A stretch of 64,000 nt of DNA from Microbacterium oxydans. Its GTDB lineage: Bacteria; Actinomycetota; Actinomycetes; Actinomycetales; Microbacteriaceae. A program made the position numbers and the translations under genes. The DNA is taken from contig NZ_CP092891.1 in assembly GCF_026559675.1 (NCBI RefSeq), positions 744,001 to 808,000 on the forward strand, written 5' to 3'. This document shows positions 8,783 through 16,860 of the stretch, one piece after another (position 1 is the stretch's first letter; every line of letters starts with the position of its first letter). Below the pieces are notes generated by a model that had not been told where the DNA came from, made no database searches, and worked only from the letters and a program-made list of their open reading frames with translations.

Positions 8783-8799
8783 CGGATGCCCTGCATCCG
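8783..8799. promoter_or_regulatory. Operator-like dyad upstream of the fuconate dehydratase gene
   Basis: CGGATGC-CCT-GCATCCG is a perfect 7-bp inverted repeat preceded by CTG. The arrangement CTGCGGATG-N5-CATCCG is shared with the dyad at 5900-5928. It sits about 100 bases upstream of the dehydratase GTG and just past the 3' end of the LysR-type gene. It is read here as a second binding site of the same fucose-responsive regulator. Confidence 0.6.
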
Positions 8800-8821
8800 T
8801 CCTCCGGATGCACGCCCGCGC

Positions 8822-9775
8822 TCAGGCGTCGGCGGGCACGGGCTCGGTGCCCGCGGGCAGGGGAGCGGCCAGCACGGCGTCGATGAACGCCTTCGACGCC
8901 CGGCTCAGCGGCCGTTCGGAGTGCCACCACACGCCCACGTCGCGGAAGCGGTTCAGGCCCGAGATCGGACGGACCTCGAGACCGTCGGAGCGCACCATGT
9001 CGGTGGCGAGCTGGTTCACGACGCCGATGCCGAGACCGGCGCGGACCATCGACGCCAGGGTCGTCGGCTGCTGCGAGACCATCCCGAGGGGGATCTCGAC
9101 GAACGCGGCGTGCAGGGCGGCCTCCGCCTCGTACCCGAGGTAGGAGTCGAGGAGCGGGTTCCCGATCGTGATCACGCGGCTGTCGGCGATCTCGGCGAGG
9201 TCGATGGTCTCCCGCTCGCAGAGCTCGTGCCCGGTCGGCAGCAGCACCAGGAACGACTCCCGCCAGAGCGGTCGGCTGATGAACGCGTGGTCGGCCGGCT
9301 CCGGGCGGAGCGGGCGGAGGGCGACCGTGACACGGCGGTCGCCGAGCGCTGATTCGATCGACTGCACGTCGCCGTCGAGCACGCCGACCTCGAGGTCCGG
9401 ATGCTCGTCCTTGAGGCCGGCGAGCACCCCGGGGAGAAAGCTCGAACTCGCGCTCGCGAAGCTCGCGACACGGAGCGAGCCGCGCAGCGCGGCGCCGTCC
9501 TGACGGCCGTCGACCAGGTCGTCGGCGGCGGTCAGCACCGCCCTCGCCTTGGGAAGCAGGGCGCGGCCCTCCTCGGTGAGCGCGAGCGGGCGCACACGAC
9601 GTTCGATGAGGACGCGTCCCAGCGCCCGCTCGAGGTTCGCGATGTGCGCGGACACGCGCGGCTGGGACAGGTGGATCGCCTCCGCCGCCTTGGAGAAGCC
9701 GCCGGCGTCGACCACCTCGACCCAGGTGCGCAGCCACACGAGTTCGAACTTCGGGGCATTCGAGGAGATCGTCAC
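8822..9775 (-). CDS. LysR-family transcriptional regulator
   Basis: A 317-residue regulator with a canonical LysR N-terminal helix-turn-helix (FSKAAEAIHLSQPRVSAHIANLERALG, residues 27-53, here split by eye) and a periplasmic-binding-like effector domain (about residues 95-300). The start is GTG at 9775, nine bases after the stop of the ROK regulator gene, so the two are one transcription unit. The gene lies directly upstream of the fuconate dehydratase gene on the same strand. It is the best local candidate for the regulator that reads the CGGATG dyads, probably with an acid sugar as inducer. Confidence 0.85.
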   Translation of the reverse strand: MTISSNAPKFELVWLRTWVEVVDAGGFSKAAEAIHLSQPRVSAHIANLERALGRVLIERRVRPLALTEEGRALLPKARAVLTAADDLVDGRQDGAALRGSLRVASFASASSSFLPGVLAGLKDEHPDLEVGVLDGDVQSIESALGDRRVTVALRPLRPEPADHAFISRPLWRESFLVLLPTGHELCERETIDLAEIADSRVITIGNPLLDSYLGYEAEAALHAAFVEIPLGMVSQQPTTLASMVRAGLGIGVVNQLATDMVRSDGLEVRPISGLNRFRDVGVWWHSERPLSRASKAFIDAVLAAPLPAGTEPVPADA

Positions 9776-9784
9776 GCCGGGCCC

Positions 9785-10990
9785 TCAGCTCGTCAGGGTC
9801 TGGTGCAGCATCGAGTGCACGACCGAGGCTGCCGCGCCGCGCGCCCAGTCCTCGAAGGTGTGCGTGCGGGTGATGATCCGGCAGTCGCGCACGGCGCCGA
9901 AGGCATGCTGCTCGAACGCGGCGCGCAGGTGCTGCTCGAACAGGTCGTAGTTCGTCACGGACTCGCCGGCGACGAGCACGACGCTCGGACCCACGAGGTT
10001 CGCCATGGTCGCGATGGCCAGGCCGATCATGGATCCGGCGGCTTCGAACGCGGCCACGGCGTCGTCGTCGCCGGCGCGGCCGAGCTCCACCGCGTCCTGC
10101 ATCGAGAGGAACGGCGCGTTCTTCGCCGAGCGGATGCGCGCGAGGATCGCCGCAGACGAGGCCACGGTCTCGACGCATCCTCGGCGACCGCACGTGCAGC
10201 GCTCGCCGGTCGTCGCGAGCGGGAGGTGTCCCAGCTCGCCCGAGACGCCGAGAGCGCCCTCGACGACATCGCCGTTGACGTAGAGGCCGCACCCGATGCC
10301 CACGCCGATCGTGACGATCGCGAACGAGTGCGAGTCGACGCCGATGCCGAACCACTCCTCGGCGATGGCGAGGGCGCGGACGTCGTTCTCGATCACGATC
10401 GGGAAGGGGATCCGCGAGCCCAGCAGGCTGCGCAGCTGCACCTGCGACCAGTTCAGCCGGGGGGAGTCGCGTACGATGCCGTGCTCCTTGTCCACGTCGC
10501 CCGAGACGGCGACGCCGACGCCGACGATCCGGTCGGCGGTCGGTCCGAGGGCGTCCACCAGCGCGTCGACGACCTCGGCGATCGCCTCCACGACGTCGTC
10601 GACCGCGATGCTCGCGAGGGGGCGGTGGATCGAGTGCAGCACGTTGGCGCGGATCGTGGTCGCCACGGCGAAGATCTCGTCGACCCGGACGGTGACGCCG
10701 ATCGTGACCTGCGCGTCCTCGATCACGCTGATCGGCTGCACTGGCCGTCCGGGAGTCGACGACGGGGCCGCGTCATGGGTGGAGATGAGTCCGCGGAGGT
10801 CGAGCCGGTTCACCGCCTTGGTGACGGCGGCCTGCGAGAGCCCGGTCCGCTGTGCCACGGTCACCCTCGCGACCGGCCCGTGCTTGAGCAGATCGGCGAA
10901 CACCGTGGTCACGGCGGGGGCTTCGCGGAACTCTCCGGGGACGGTCGAGGTCTGCGGCTCCTCTTCGACCGACGTCGGCGTCTGCGTCAT
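9785..10990 (-). CDS. ROK-family transcriptional repressor
   Basis: A 401-residue ROK protein: an N-terminal winged helix (TVAQRTGLSQAAVTKAVNRL, residues about 44-63) followed by a sugar-kinase-like fold. The zinc-binding ROK signature CTCGRRGCVE is intact, as are the ENDV and GELGH loops. The ATG at 10990 is chosen for the AAGGAG five bases upstream. It is divergent from a sugar ABC importer operon that ends in alpha-galactosidase and fucosidase genes, so it most likely represses that operon until a sugar such as galactose or fucose, or an oligosaccharide, binds. A dyad at 11126-11136 overlaps the importer promoter. Confidence 0.87.
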   Translation of the reverse strand: MTQTPTSVEEEPQTSTVPGEFREAPAVTTVFADLLKHGPVARVTVAQRTGLSQAAVTKAVNRLDLRGLISTHDAAPSSTPGRPVQPISVIEDAQVTIGVTVRVDEIFAVATTIRANVLHSIHRPLASIAVDDVVEAIAEVVDALVDALGPTADRIVGVGVAVSGDVDKEHGIVRDSPRLNWSQVQLRSLLGSRIPFPIVIENDVRALAIAEEWFGIGVDSHSFAIVTIGVGIGCGLYVNGDVVEGALGVSGELGHLPLATTGERCTCGRRGCVETVASSAAILARIRSAKNAPFLSMQDAVELGRAGDDDAVAAFEAAGSMIGLAIATMANLVGPSVVLVAGESVTNYDLFEQHLRAAFEQHAFGAVRDCRIITRTHTFEDWARGAAASVVHSMLHQTLTS

Positions 10991-11125
10991 CCGGGCTCCT
11001 TCGCTGGTGGTCGTCGCTGGTCCTGCCATAGCTCGCCTCGGCAGCGAGGGCGAGATTAACTTTCGAATGTCAATCATATGTGAATCCGATATCGGCGCAA
11101 CAGAAGGAGAACGCCAATCCGAGTT

Positions 11126-11156
11126 ACTTGACAAGTTATTCTAATTGCGCTTACAG
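11126..11156 (+). promoter_or_regulatory. Promoter and dyad operator of the sugar ABC operon
   Basis: A consensus -35 box TTGACA (11128-11133) is followed after 17 bases by the weaker -10 candidate TTACAG (11151-11156). The -35 box lies inside the perfect dyad ACTTG-A-CAAGT (11126-11136), an obvious place for repression by the divergently encoded ROK protein. Confidence 0.55.
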
Positions 11157-11217
11157 TCATCCCAGTCCTGCTCTCGTCGGCAGTTCTCGATGGGTCAGAA
11201 AGTCGAAGGAGACCTCC

Positions 11218-12159
11218 ATGGCAACGACCGCCGCGCCGCGCAGAAACGCCCCAGGGCGTGCACACGGACTGGCGAGCAGGCGGAATCCGTCGCACCGCAA
11301 CGACTGGAAGCTCGCCCTCCTCCTGATCGCCCCCGCGGTCCTCGGATTCGCGGTGTTCGCGGTGTACCCGACGCTCCGCGGCATCTACCTCAGCTTCACC
11401 GACTTCCAGGTGCTCTCGCCGCCGGAATGGACCGGCCTGGAGAACATCCAGACCCTGCTCGGCGACAAGATGTTCTGGCAGTCGCTCGGCATCACCTTCT
11501 ACTTCGTCGCCCTGTCCGTCGTGTTCGGCATCCTGGTGTCCCTCGTCACCGCGGTGATCCTGCACCGCCTCACCGGTTCCCCCTTCATCCGCGGGCTCGT
11601 CATCCTCCCGTTCCTCATCTCGGGCGTGGTCGCCGCCCTCGTCTGGCAGTGGATGCTGGATCCCCAGCTCGGCATCGTCAACATCGCCCTCGAGGCGCTG
11701 ACGGGGGAGCGGATCAAGTTCCTCAGTTCGCCCGAGTGGGTCATCCCCTCGGTCGCCGCCATCAGCGTGTGGAAGTCGATGGGCTACAACGCCATCCTCA
11801 TCGTCGCCGGCCTCTCCACCATCCCGAACGAGGTCTACGAGGCGGGACGCCTGGACGGCGCCTCCGAGATCCAGATGTTCCGTCGCCTGACCATCCCGCT
11901 GCTGCGGCCCATCCTCGCGATGGTCATCGTGCTCACCGTCATCAGCGCGTTCCAGGTGTTCGACATCGTCGCGGTGACCACGAAGGGAGGGCCCGCGAAC
12001 TCCTCGAACGTGCTGCAGATGTACATCTACGACAAGGCGTTCAACCAGTTCGACTTCGGCTACGCGGCGACCATGTCGCTCTCCCTGTTCGTGATGCTCA
12101 TCGCGATCACCTTCCTCCAGATGCGGCTGCTCCGAGCCGACGAATCCGACACGAACTGA
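11218..12159 (+). CDS. Sugar ABC transporter permease (MalF/UgpA type)
   Basis: A 313-residue inner-membrane permease of the carbohydrate-uptake family 1. After a basic N-terminus it has six predicted helices, starting with LALLLIAPAVLGFAVFAVYP, and the EAA loop EAGRLDGASEIQMFRRLTIP (about residues 213-232) that contacts the ATPase. AAGGAG seven bases upstream sets the start at 11218. It is the first gene of a permease-permease-binding protein-glycosidase operon. No ATPase gene is present, so a shared MsiK-type ATPase encoded elsewhere is probably used. Confidence 0.9.
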   Translation: MATTAAPRRNAPGRAHGLASRRNPSHRNDWKLALLLIAPAVLGFAVFAVYPTLRGIYLSFTDFQVLSPPEWTGLENIQTLLGDKMFWQSLGITFYFVALSVVFGILVSLVTAVILHRLTGSPFIRGLVILPFLISGVVAALVWQWMLDPQLGIVNIALEALTGERIKFLSSPEWVIPSVAAISVWKSMGYNAILIVAGLSTIPNEVYEAGRLDGASEIQMFRRLTIPLLRPILAMVIVLTVISAFQVFDIVAVTTKGGPANSSNVLQMYIYDKAFNQFDFGYAATMSLSLFVMLIAITFLQMRLLRADESDTN

Positions 12160-12165
12160 GTGAAC

Positions 12166-13125
12166 ATGACCGTCATCCCGACCGCACCCCTCGCGGCGCC
12201 CGAAGGCATCGAGTCCCGCCGGAAGCGCCGTGCTCCCCGCAAGCCCGTCCGTCCCTTCTCCTGGGGCCGCGTGCTCGCCTGGACGTACGTGATCGCCTTC
12301 CTCCTGGTCACGGTGTTCCCCTTCTACTGGATCCTGCGCACCTCGCTGTCGAACAACTTCGCGCTCAGCACCGACCCCGGCTCGTTCCTCCCCGTCGGCT
12401 TCTCGTTCGACGCGTTCGCCCGCGTGCTCGGGTTCGCCAGCCGGGACGAGGCGCTCGCCGCCGGCGGTTCCGGTGCGTCGATCGACATCCTGCTGTCCGT
12501 CCGCAACTCCGTGATCTATGCGGGGCTCATGACCGTCATCGTCGTCACGGCATCGGCGCTCGCGGCCTACGCGTTCGCCCGACTGCAGTGGCGCGGGCGC
12601 AACTTCGTGTTCTCGCTCCTGCTGACCGCGCTGATGGTGCCGGGCATCCTCACACTGCTGCCGAACTTCGTGCTCATCAACGATCTCGGGCTGCTGAACA
12701 CGTTCGCGGGTCTGCTCCTGCCGGGCGCCCTCTTCTCCGCCTTCAACATCTTCTTCCTGCGGCAGTTCATGCTCGGCCTGAGCGCCGAGGTGGAGGAGGC
12801 CGCCCTCATCGACGGGGCCGGCCCGTGGAAGACGATGTTCCGGATCACGCTCCCGATGACCTCGGGGCCGCTCGTCACCCTGTCGATCCTGACGTTCATC
12901 GGCACCTGGAACGACTACTTCTGGCCCCTGCTCGTCGCGAACGACGCCGAGGTGCGTCCGCTGACCCTCGCGCTCGGGGTGTTCCAGCAGGCGTCGCCGC
13001 AGAGCCAGCCCGACTTCTCCGGGCAGATGGCGGCGACCCTGATCGCCGCGCTGCCGATGCTGCTGCTGTTCATGATCTTCGGCAAGCGGATCGTGAACTC
13101 CATCGGCTTCAGCGGCATCAAGTGA
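12166..13125 (+). CDS. Sugar ABC transporter permease (MalG/UgpE type)
   Basis: A 319-residue partner permease with six predicted helices and the EAA loop EEAALIDGAGPWKTMFRITLP (about residues 207-227). The ATG at 12166 lies six bases after the upstream stop. A GTG at 12160 in the same frame would give two more residues; neither has a clear ribosome-binding site, so translational coupling is likely. The cytoplasmic N-terminal 40 residues are basic and proline-rich. It forms the transmembrane channel with the preceding gene product. Confidence 0.88.
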   Translation: MTVIPTAPLAAPEGIESRRKRRAPRKPVRPFSWGRVLAWTYVIAFLLVTVFPFYWILRTSLSNNFALSTDPGSFLPVGFSFDAFARVLGFASRDEALAAGGSGASIDILLSVRNSVIYAGLMTVIVVTASALAAYAFARLQWRGRNFVFSLLLTALMVPGILTLLPNFVLINDLGLLNTFAGLLLPGALFSAFNIFFLRQFMLGLSAEVEEAALIDGAGPWKTMFRITLPMTSGPLVTLSILTFIGTWNDYFWPLLVANDAEVRPLTLALGVFQQASPQSQPDFSGQMAATLIAALPMLLLFMIFGKRIVNSIGFSGIK

Positions 13126-13229
13126 CAGACCTCCCGGTCCCGCCGGGAAGCGCTGCGAGGGGCGCCCGAATCCTCGAGAACCATCCCGCACCATCCATCC
13201 AGCACCATCACATCCTCTGAGAGGCAAAC

Positions 13230-14570
13230 ATGAAGACCGGAAAGATCACCGCCGCAGTCGTCGGTGTCGCACTCGTCGCAACCATGACCGGTTGCGCGGG
13301 CGGCCAAGGGGACGACGGAGGCTCGGCCACCGTCAACTGGTGGACGTGGGACCCGAACCAGGCCGCGGCCTACAGCGAGTGCATCCCCGCGTTCGAGAAG
13401 GCTCACCCCGACATCAAGGTCGAGGTCAGCCAGTACAACGTGTCCGACTACTTCACGAAGCTGACCACCGGCTTCGTCGCGAAGAACGCCCCGGACGCGT
13501 TCCAGAACAGCGTCACGTTCTTCCAGTCCTACGCGGACCAGGGGCAGATCATGCCGCTCGACGATCTCATCAAGAGCTCCGACTACGACCTCGACACCTT
13601 CGCCGTGGGCGTGGACCTGTGGAAGTTCACCGACGGCAAGCAGTACGCCCTTCCGCTGGACTGGGCAGCCACCGCCTACTACTTCAACCAGGACCAGGTG
13701 GCCGATGCCGGTCTCACCGAGGACGAGGTCAAGAACATGACCTGGAACCCGGAGGACGGCGGCACCTTCCTCGAGGTCGTCAAGCGGCTCACCGTCGACA
13801 AGAACGGCGTCCGCGGTGACGAGGCCGGCTTCGACAAGAACAACGTGGCGGTCTATGGGATCGGCTCCCTCGAGTCCGACGACAACCTCGGTCAGACCAC
13901 CTGGGGTCCGCTCGCGGGCAGCGCGGGCTTCGAGCTCACCGACAAGCCCAACTGGCCGACGCAGTTCAACTACGGCGACAAGACGTTCATCGCCACGATG
14001 GACTTCGTCCGTCAGTTGAGCGAGGACGGCTTCGCGCCCAAGCTCGGTCAGTTCACGACCGGCGGGGCCGACCAGATCGGCTCCGGCCAGGTCGCGATCG
14101 TCCCCGGCGGATCGTGGGAGGCGGCGTCCATCACCAAGCTCCCCGGCGTCAAGGTCGGCATCGCTCCGGTGGTCTCGTCCGCCGACGGGAAGCGCTCGAT
14201 CATCTCGAACATGAACGGCAACAACGTCTGGGCCGGCACGAAGAACAAGGACGCGACCTGGGCCTGGGTGTCGTACATGGGCTCCGAGGAGTGCCAGACC
14301 ACCGCCGCGACGTTCAACGGCTCGTTCTTCCCGTCGATCGAGGCGTCGATGCAGGCGCTGGTGGAGAAGTCGGCCGCTGACGGGCTCGACCTCTCGGCGT
14401 TCGGCGACTACCAGTCGTCCGGTGCCCTGTTCTCCGCACCGGCGTACAACAACGGCGCCGCGATGGAGGCCGACATCCGTCCGCAGTTCGAGGCCTACTT
14501 CCTCGGCCAGGAAGGCGACGACCTCTGGCCGCGCCTGCAGGACCAGACGCGCGACATCATCGCCGGCTGA
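13230..14570 (+). CDS. Sugar ABC transporter substrate-binding lipoprotein
   Basis: A 446-residue extracellular binding protein. The N-terminus is a lipoprotein signal with basic KTGK, a hydrophobic core and the lipobox MTGC, so the mature protein starts at Cys22. The rest is a family 1 solute-binding fold, rich in aromatic residues (VNWWTWDPNQ) as expected for sugar contacts. A 104-base spacer separates it from the permeases. It is followed by a strong stem-loop before the glycosidase genes, which would let the binding protein be made in excess. The ligand is probably an alpha-galactoside or fucosylated oligosaccharide, judged from the downstream enzymes. Confidence 0.9.
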   Translation: MKTGKITAAVVGVALVATMTGCAGGQGDDGGSATVNWWTWDPNQAAAYSECIPAFEKAHPDIKVEVSQYNVSDYFTKLTTGFVAKNAPDAFQNSVTFFQSYADQGQIMPLDDLIKSSDYDLDTFAVGVDLWKFTDGKQYALPLDWAATAYYFNQDQVADAGLTEDEVKNMTWNPEDGGTFLEVVKRLTVDKNGVRGDEAGFDKNNVAVYGIGSLESDDNLGQTTWGPLAGSAGFELTDKPNWPTQFNYGDKTFIATMDFVRQLSEDGFAPKLGQFTTGGADQIGSGQVAIVPGGSWEAASITKLPGVKVGIAPVVSSADGKRSIISNMNGNNVWAGTKNKDATWAWVSYMGSEECQTTAATFNGSFFPSIEASMQALVEKSAADGLDLSAFGDYQSSGALFSAPAYNNGAAMEADIRPQFEAYFLGQEGDDLWPRLQDQTRDIIAG

Positions 14571-14575
14571 ACCGC

Positions 14576-14613
14576 CCCGGTCGCGGTCGCCCTCACCGGC
14601 GGCCGCGACCGGG
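14576..14613 (+). terminator. Intra-operon stem-loop after the binding-protein gene
   Basis: Two 16-base arms (CCCGGTCGCGGTCGCC and GGCGGCCGCGACCGGG) pair with one mismatch around a 6-base loop. There is no T-run. The structure lies six bases after the binding-protein stop and may act as a partial terminator or an mRNA-stabilising 3' end. Confidence 0.6.
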
Positions 14614-14671
14614 ACGCCACAGACAACACCCCGCACCGCCCCGCACCACACCGCACCACCTCGAAGGAATC

Positions 14672-16843
14672 ATGTCTCTCTCCGCTGCTCGTCCCGATCT
14701 GGTGCACCTCCGTGCCGCCGGCGTCAGTCTCGTCATCCAGCTCGCGGAGCCGCTGCCGCGGATCCTGCACTGGGGTGCCGACCTCGGCGACCTGAGCGCG
14801 TCCGAGGTCGAGTCCCTGCTGGTGACGTCCGCGCCCAGCGCGACGCACAACTCGACCGATGCGCCGCGTCACTTCACGGTGCTGCCCACCGAGGCCGACG
14901 CGTGGTCGGGGACGCCGGGCATCGAGGGGCGCATCGGACCGGGCGGAACGCCGTACCTGCGGTTCACGCTCGACGAGGTCGCCGTCGCCGAGCAGTCGGC
15001 GACCTTCCGGCTGACCGACGGCGGTGCGGGCGTCTCGGTCACCATGACCTTCGCGCTCGATGCCTCCAGCGGTGTCCTCGCCGCGTCCGCGGTCGTCGAG
15101 CGGGGCGCGCACGCCGACGGCGTGCTGGACCTCCACCAGCTCACCCTGATGCTGCCGCTGCCCGATCGCGCCGTCGAGGTCGTCGACTTCACGGGCAAGT
15201 GGGCGCGCGAGCGCAGCCCGCAGCGCACACCCCTCGGCTTCGGCACGCACCTGCGCGAGAGCCGTCGCGGACGGTCCTCCCTCGACTCTCCCTACCTGAT
15301 GATGGCCGGCACCCCCGGGTTCGGCTTCCGCAGCGGTGAGGTGTGGGGGACGCACGTCGGCTGGAGCGGCAACCAGCGCTACCTGGTCGAGCAGCTGCCG
15401 GAGGGCGCCGGTGCGCACCGATCGACACTCGGCGGCGGCGAGCTGCTGCTCCCCGGCGAGATCGCGCTCGCTCCGGGTGAGACCTACGCCTCGCCGACCG
15501 TGTACTTCAGCTGGTCGGACCGCGGGATGGACGGCGTCGCCGACAGGTTCCACGACTGGTTCCGCGCCCGTCCGACGCATCCGGCGGATCCGCGTCCCCT
15601 CGTGCTGAACACCTGGGAGGCCGTGTACTTCGATCACGACCTCGACGCCCTGCTGCGACTGACCGACGCCGGGGCCGAGGTCGGTGTCGAGCGCGTGGTG
15701 CTCGACGACGGCTGGTTCCTCGGCCGCCGCAGCGACCGGACCGGTCTCGGCGACTGGTTCGTCGACGAGGAGGTGTGGCCCCAGGGACTGACCCCGTTCG
15801 TGGACCGCGTGCGCAGCCACGGCATGCAGTTCGGGCTCTGGTTCGAGCCGGAGATGGTCAACCTCACCTCCCGACTCGCGATCGAGCATCCGGAATGGGT
15901 GCTCGCACCGGCCGAGGCGGGCCCCTCGATCCGGCATCAGCACGTGCTCAACCTCGCCCACCCGGAGGCGTGGCGGTTCATCTTCGACCGCATCGATGCG
16001 CTGGTCGCCGAGTATCGGATCGACTACATCAAGTGGGACCACAACCGCGAGCTGCACGAAGCCGCACGGCAGGATGCGAACGGTCGTGCCGGCGTCCACG
16101 TACAGACCGAGGCCCTCTACCGGATGCTCGACGCGCTGCGTGCGAAGCACCCGGCCCTCGAGATCGAGTCCTGTGCGAGCGGCGGAGGGAGGGTCGACCT
16201 CGGGATCCTGCAGCGCACCGACCGCGTGTGGGCCTCGGATTGCAACGACCCGGAGGAGCGTCAGCGCATCCAGCGGTGGACCGGGCAGCTCGTGCCACCG
16301 GAGCTCGTCGGCACGCACGTCGGGGCGACCGAGTCGCACACGACCAAGCGCGTCACCTCGCTCTCGTTCCGCCTGATCACCGCGCTCTTCGGTCATGCGG
16401 GCATCGAGCAGAACCTCGCTGACCTGACCGCCGACGAGCGCACGGTGATCCGCGCCTGGGCCGAGCTGTACAAGGAGCAGCGCGGACTGCTGCACTCCGG
16501 CCGCGTCGTGCGCGCCGACCTGGCCGATGAGGAGAGCCTGCTGCACGGCGTGGTCGCCCGCGACGGTGCCGAGGCCCTGTTCGCCTGGGTGCGACTGGGC
16601 ACCTCGGTGCCGATCCAGTCCGGGCGCATCGCGTTCCCCGGACTCGCGTCCGACACGATGTACCGGGTGCGACTGCGTGAGGAGATCGGGGCGAGCGAGC
16701 TCCACGAAGCAGAGCCGGAGTGGTTCGCCGCCGCTCGCGAGGGCCGTCTGGTGCTGCGAGGCTCCACCCTCGCCGGCCTGGGGCTGCCGATGCCGACCCT
16801 GCAGCCCCAGCAGGCGATGCTCCTGCAGCTGAGCGCCGTCTGA
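14672..16843 (+). CDS. Alpha-galactosidase, GH36
   Basis: A 723-residue glycoside hydrolase family 36 enzyme without a signal peptide, so it acts in the cytosol on imported oligosaccharides. An N-terminal beta-sandwich precedes the (beta/alpha)8 barrel. The nucleophile is Asp456 in DYIKWDHNR and the acid/base is Asp523 in VWASDCNDP. The LWFEPEMV and CASGGGRVD motifs are also present. The length matches tetrameric GH36 group I enzymes. GAAGGA lies a few bases before the ATG. It removes terminal alpha-1,6-galactose; with the fucosidase that follows it suggests uptake of plant galacto-oligosaccharides or fucosylated glycans. Confidence 0.93.
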   Translation: MSLSAARPDLVHLRAAGVSLVIQLAEPLPRILHWGADLGDLSASEVESLLVTSAPSATHNSTDAPRHFTVLPTEADAWSGTPGIEGRIGPGGTPYLRFTLDEVAVAEQSATFRLTDGGAGVSVTMTFALDASSGVLAASAVVERGAHADGVLDLHQLTLMLPLPDRAVEVVDFTGKWARERSPQRTPLGFGTHLRESRRGRSSLDSPYLMMAGTPGFGFRSGEVWGTHVGWSGNQRYLVEQLPEGAGAHRSTLGGGELLLPGEIALAPGETYASPTVYFSWSDRGMDGVADRFHDWFRARPTHPADPRPLVLNTWEAVYFDHDLDALLRLTDAGAEVGVERVVLDDGWFLGRRSDRTGLGDWFVDEEVWPQGLTPFVDRVRSHGMQFGLWFEPEMVNLTSRLAIEHPEWVLAPAEAGPSIRHQHVLNLAHPEAWRFIFDRIDALVAEYRIDYIKWDHNRELHEAARQDANGRAGVHVQTEALYRMLDALRAKHPALEIESCASGGGRVDLGILQRTDRVWASDCNDPEERQRIQRWTGQLVPPELVGTHVGATESHTTKRVTSLSFRLITALFGHAGIEQNLADLTADERTVIRAWAELYKEQRGLLHSGRVVRADLADEESLLHGVVARDGAEALFAWVRLGTSVPIQSGRIAFPGLASDTMYRVRLREEIGASELHEAEPEWFAAAREGRLVLRGSTLAGLGLPMPTLQPQQAMLLQLSAV

Positions 16844-16860
16844 CGGCGAGGATGGACGAC

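Noticed and set aside
12160..12165. GTG at 12160 as start of the second sugar permease
   Set aside because: It is possible, but gives only two more residues and no ribosome-binding site; ATG 12166 kept as the simpler choice.
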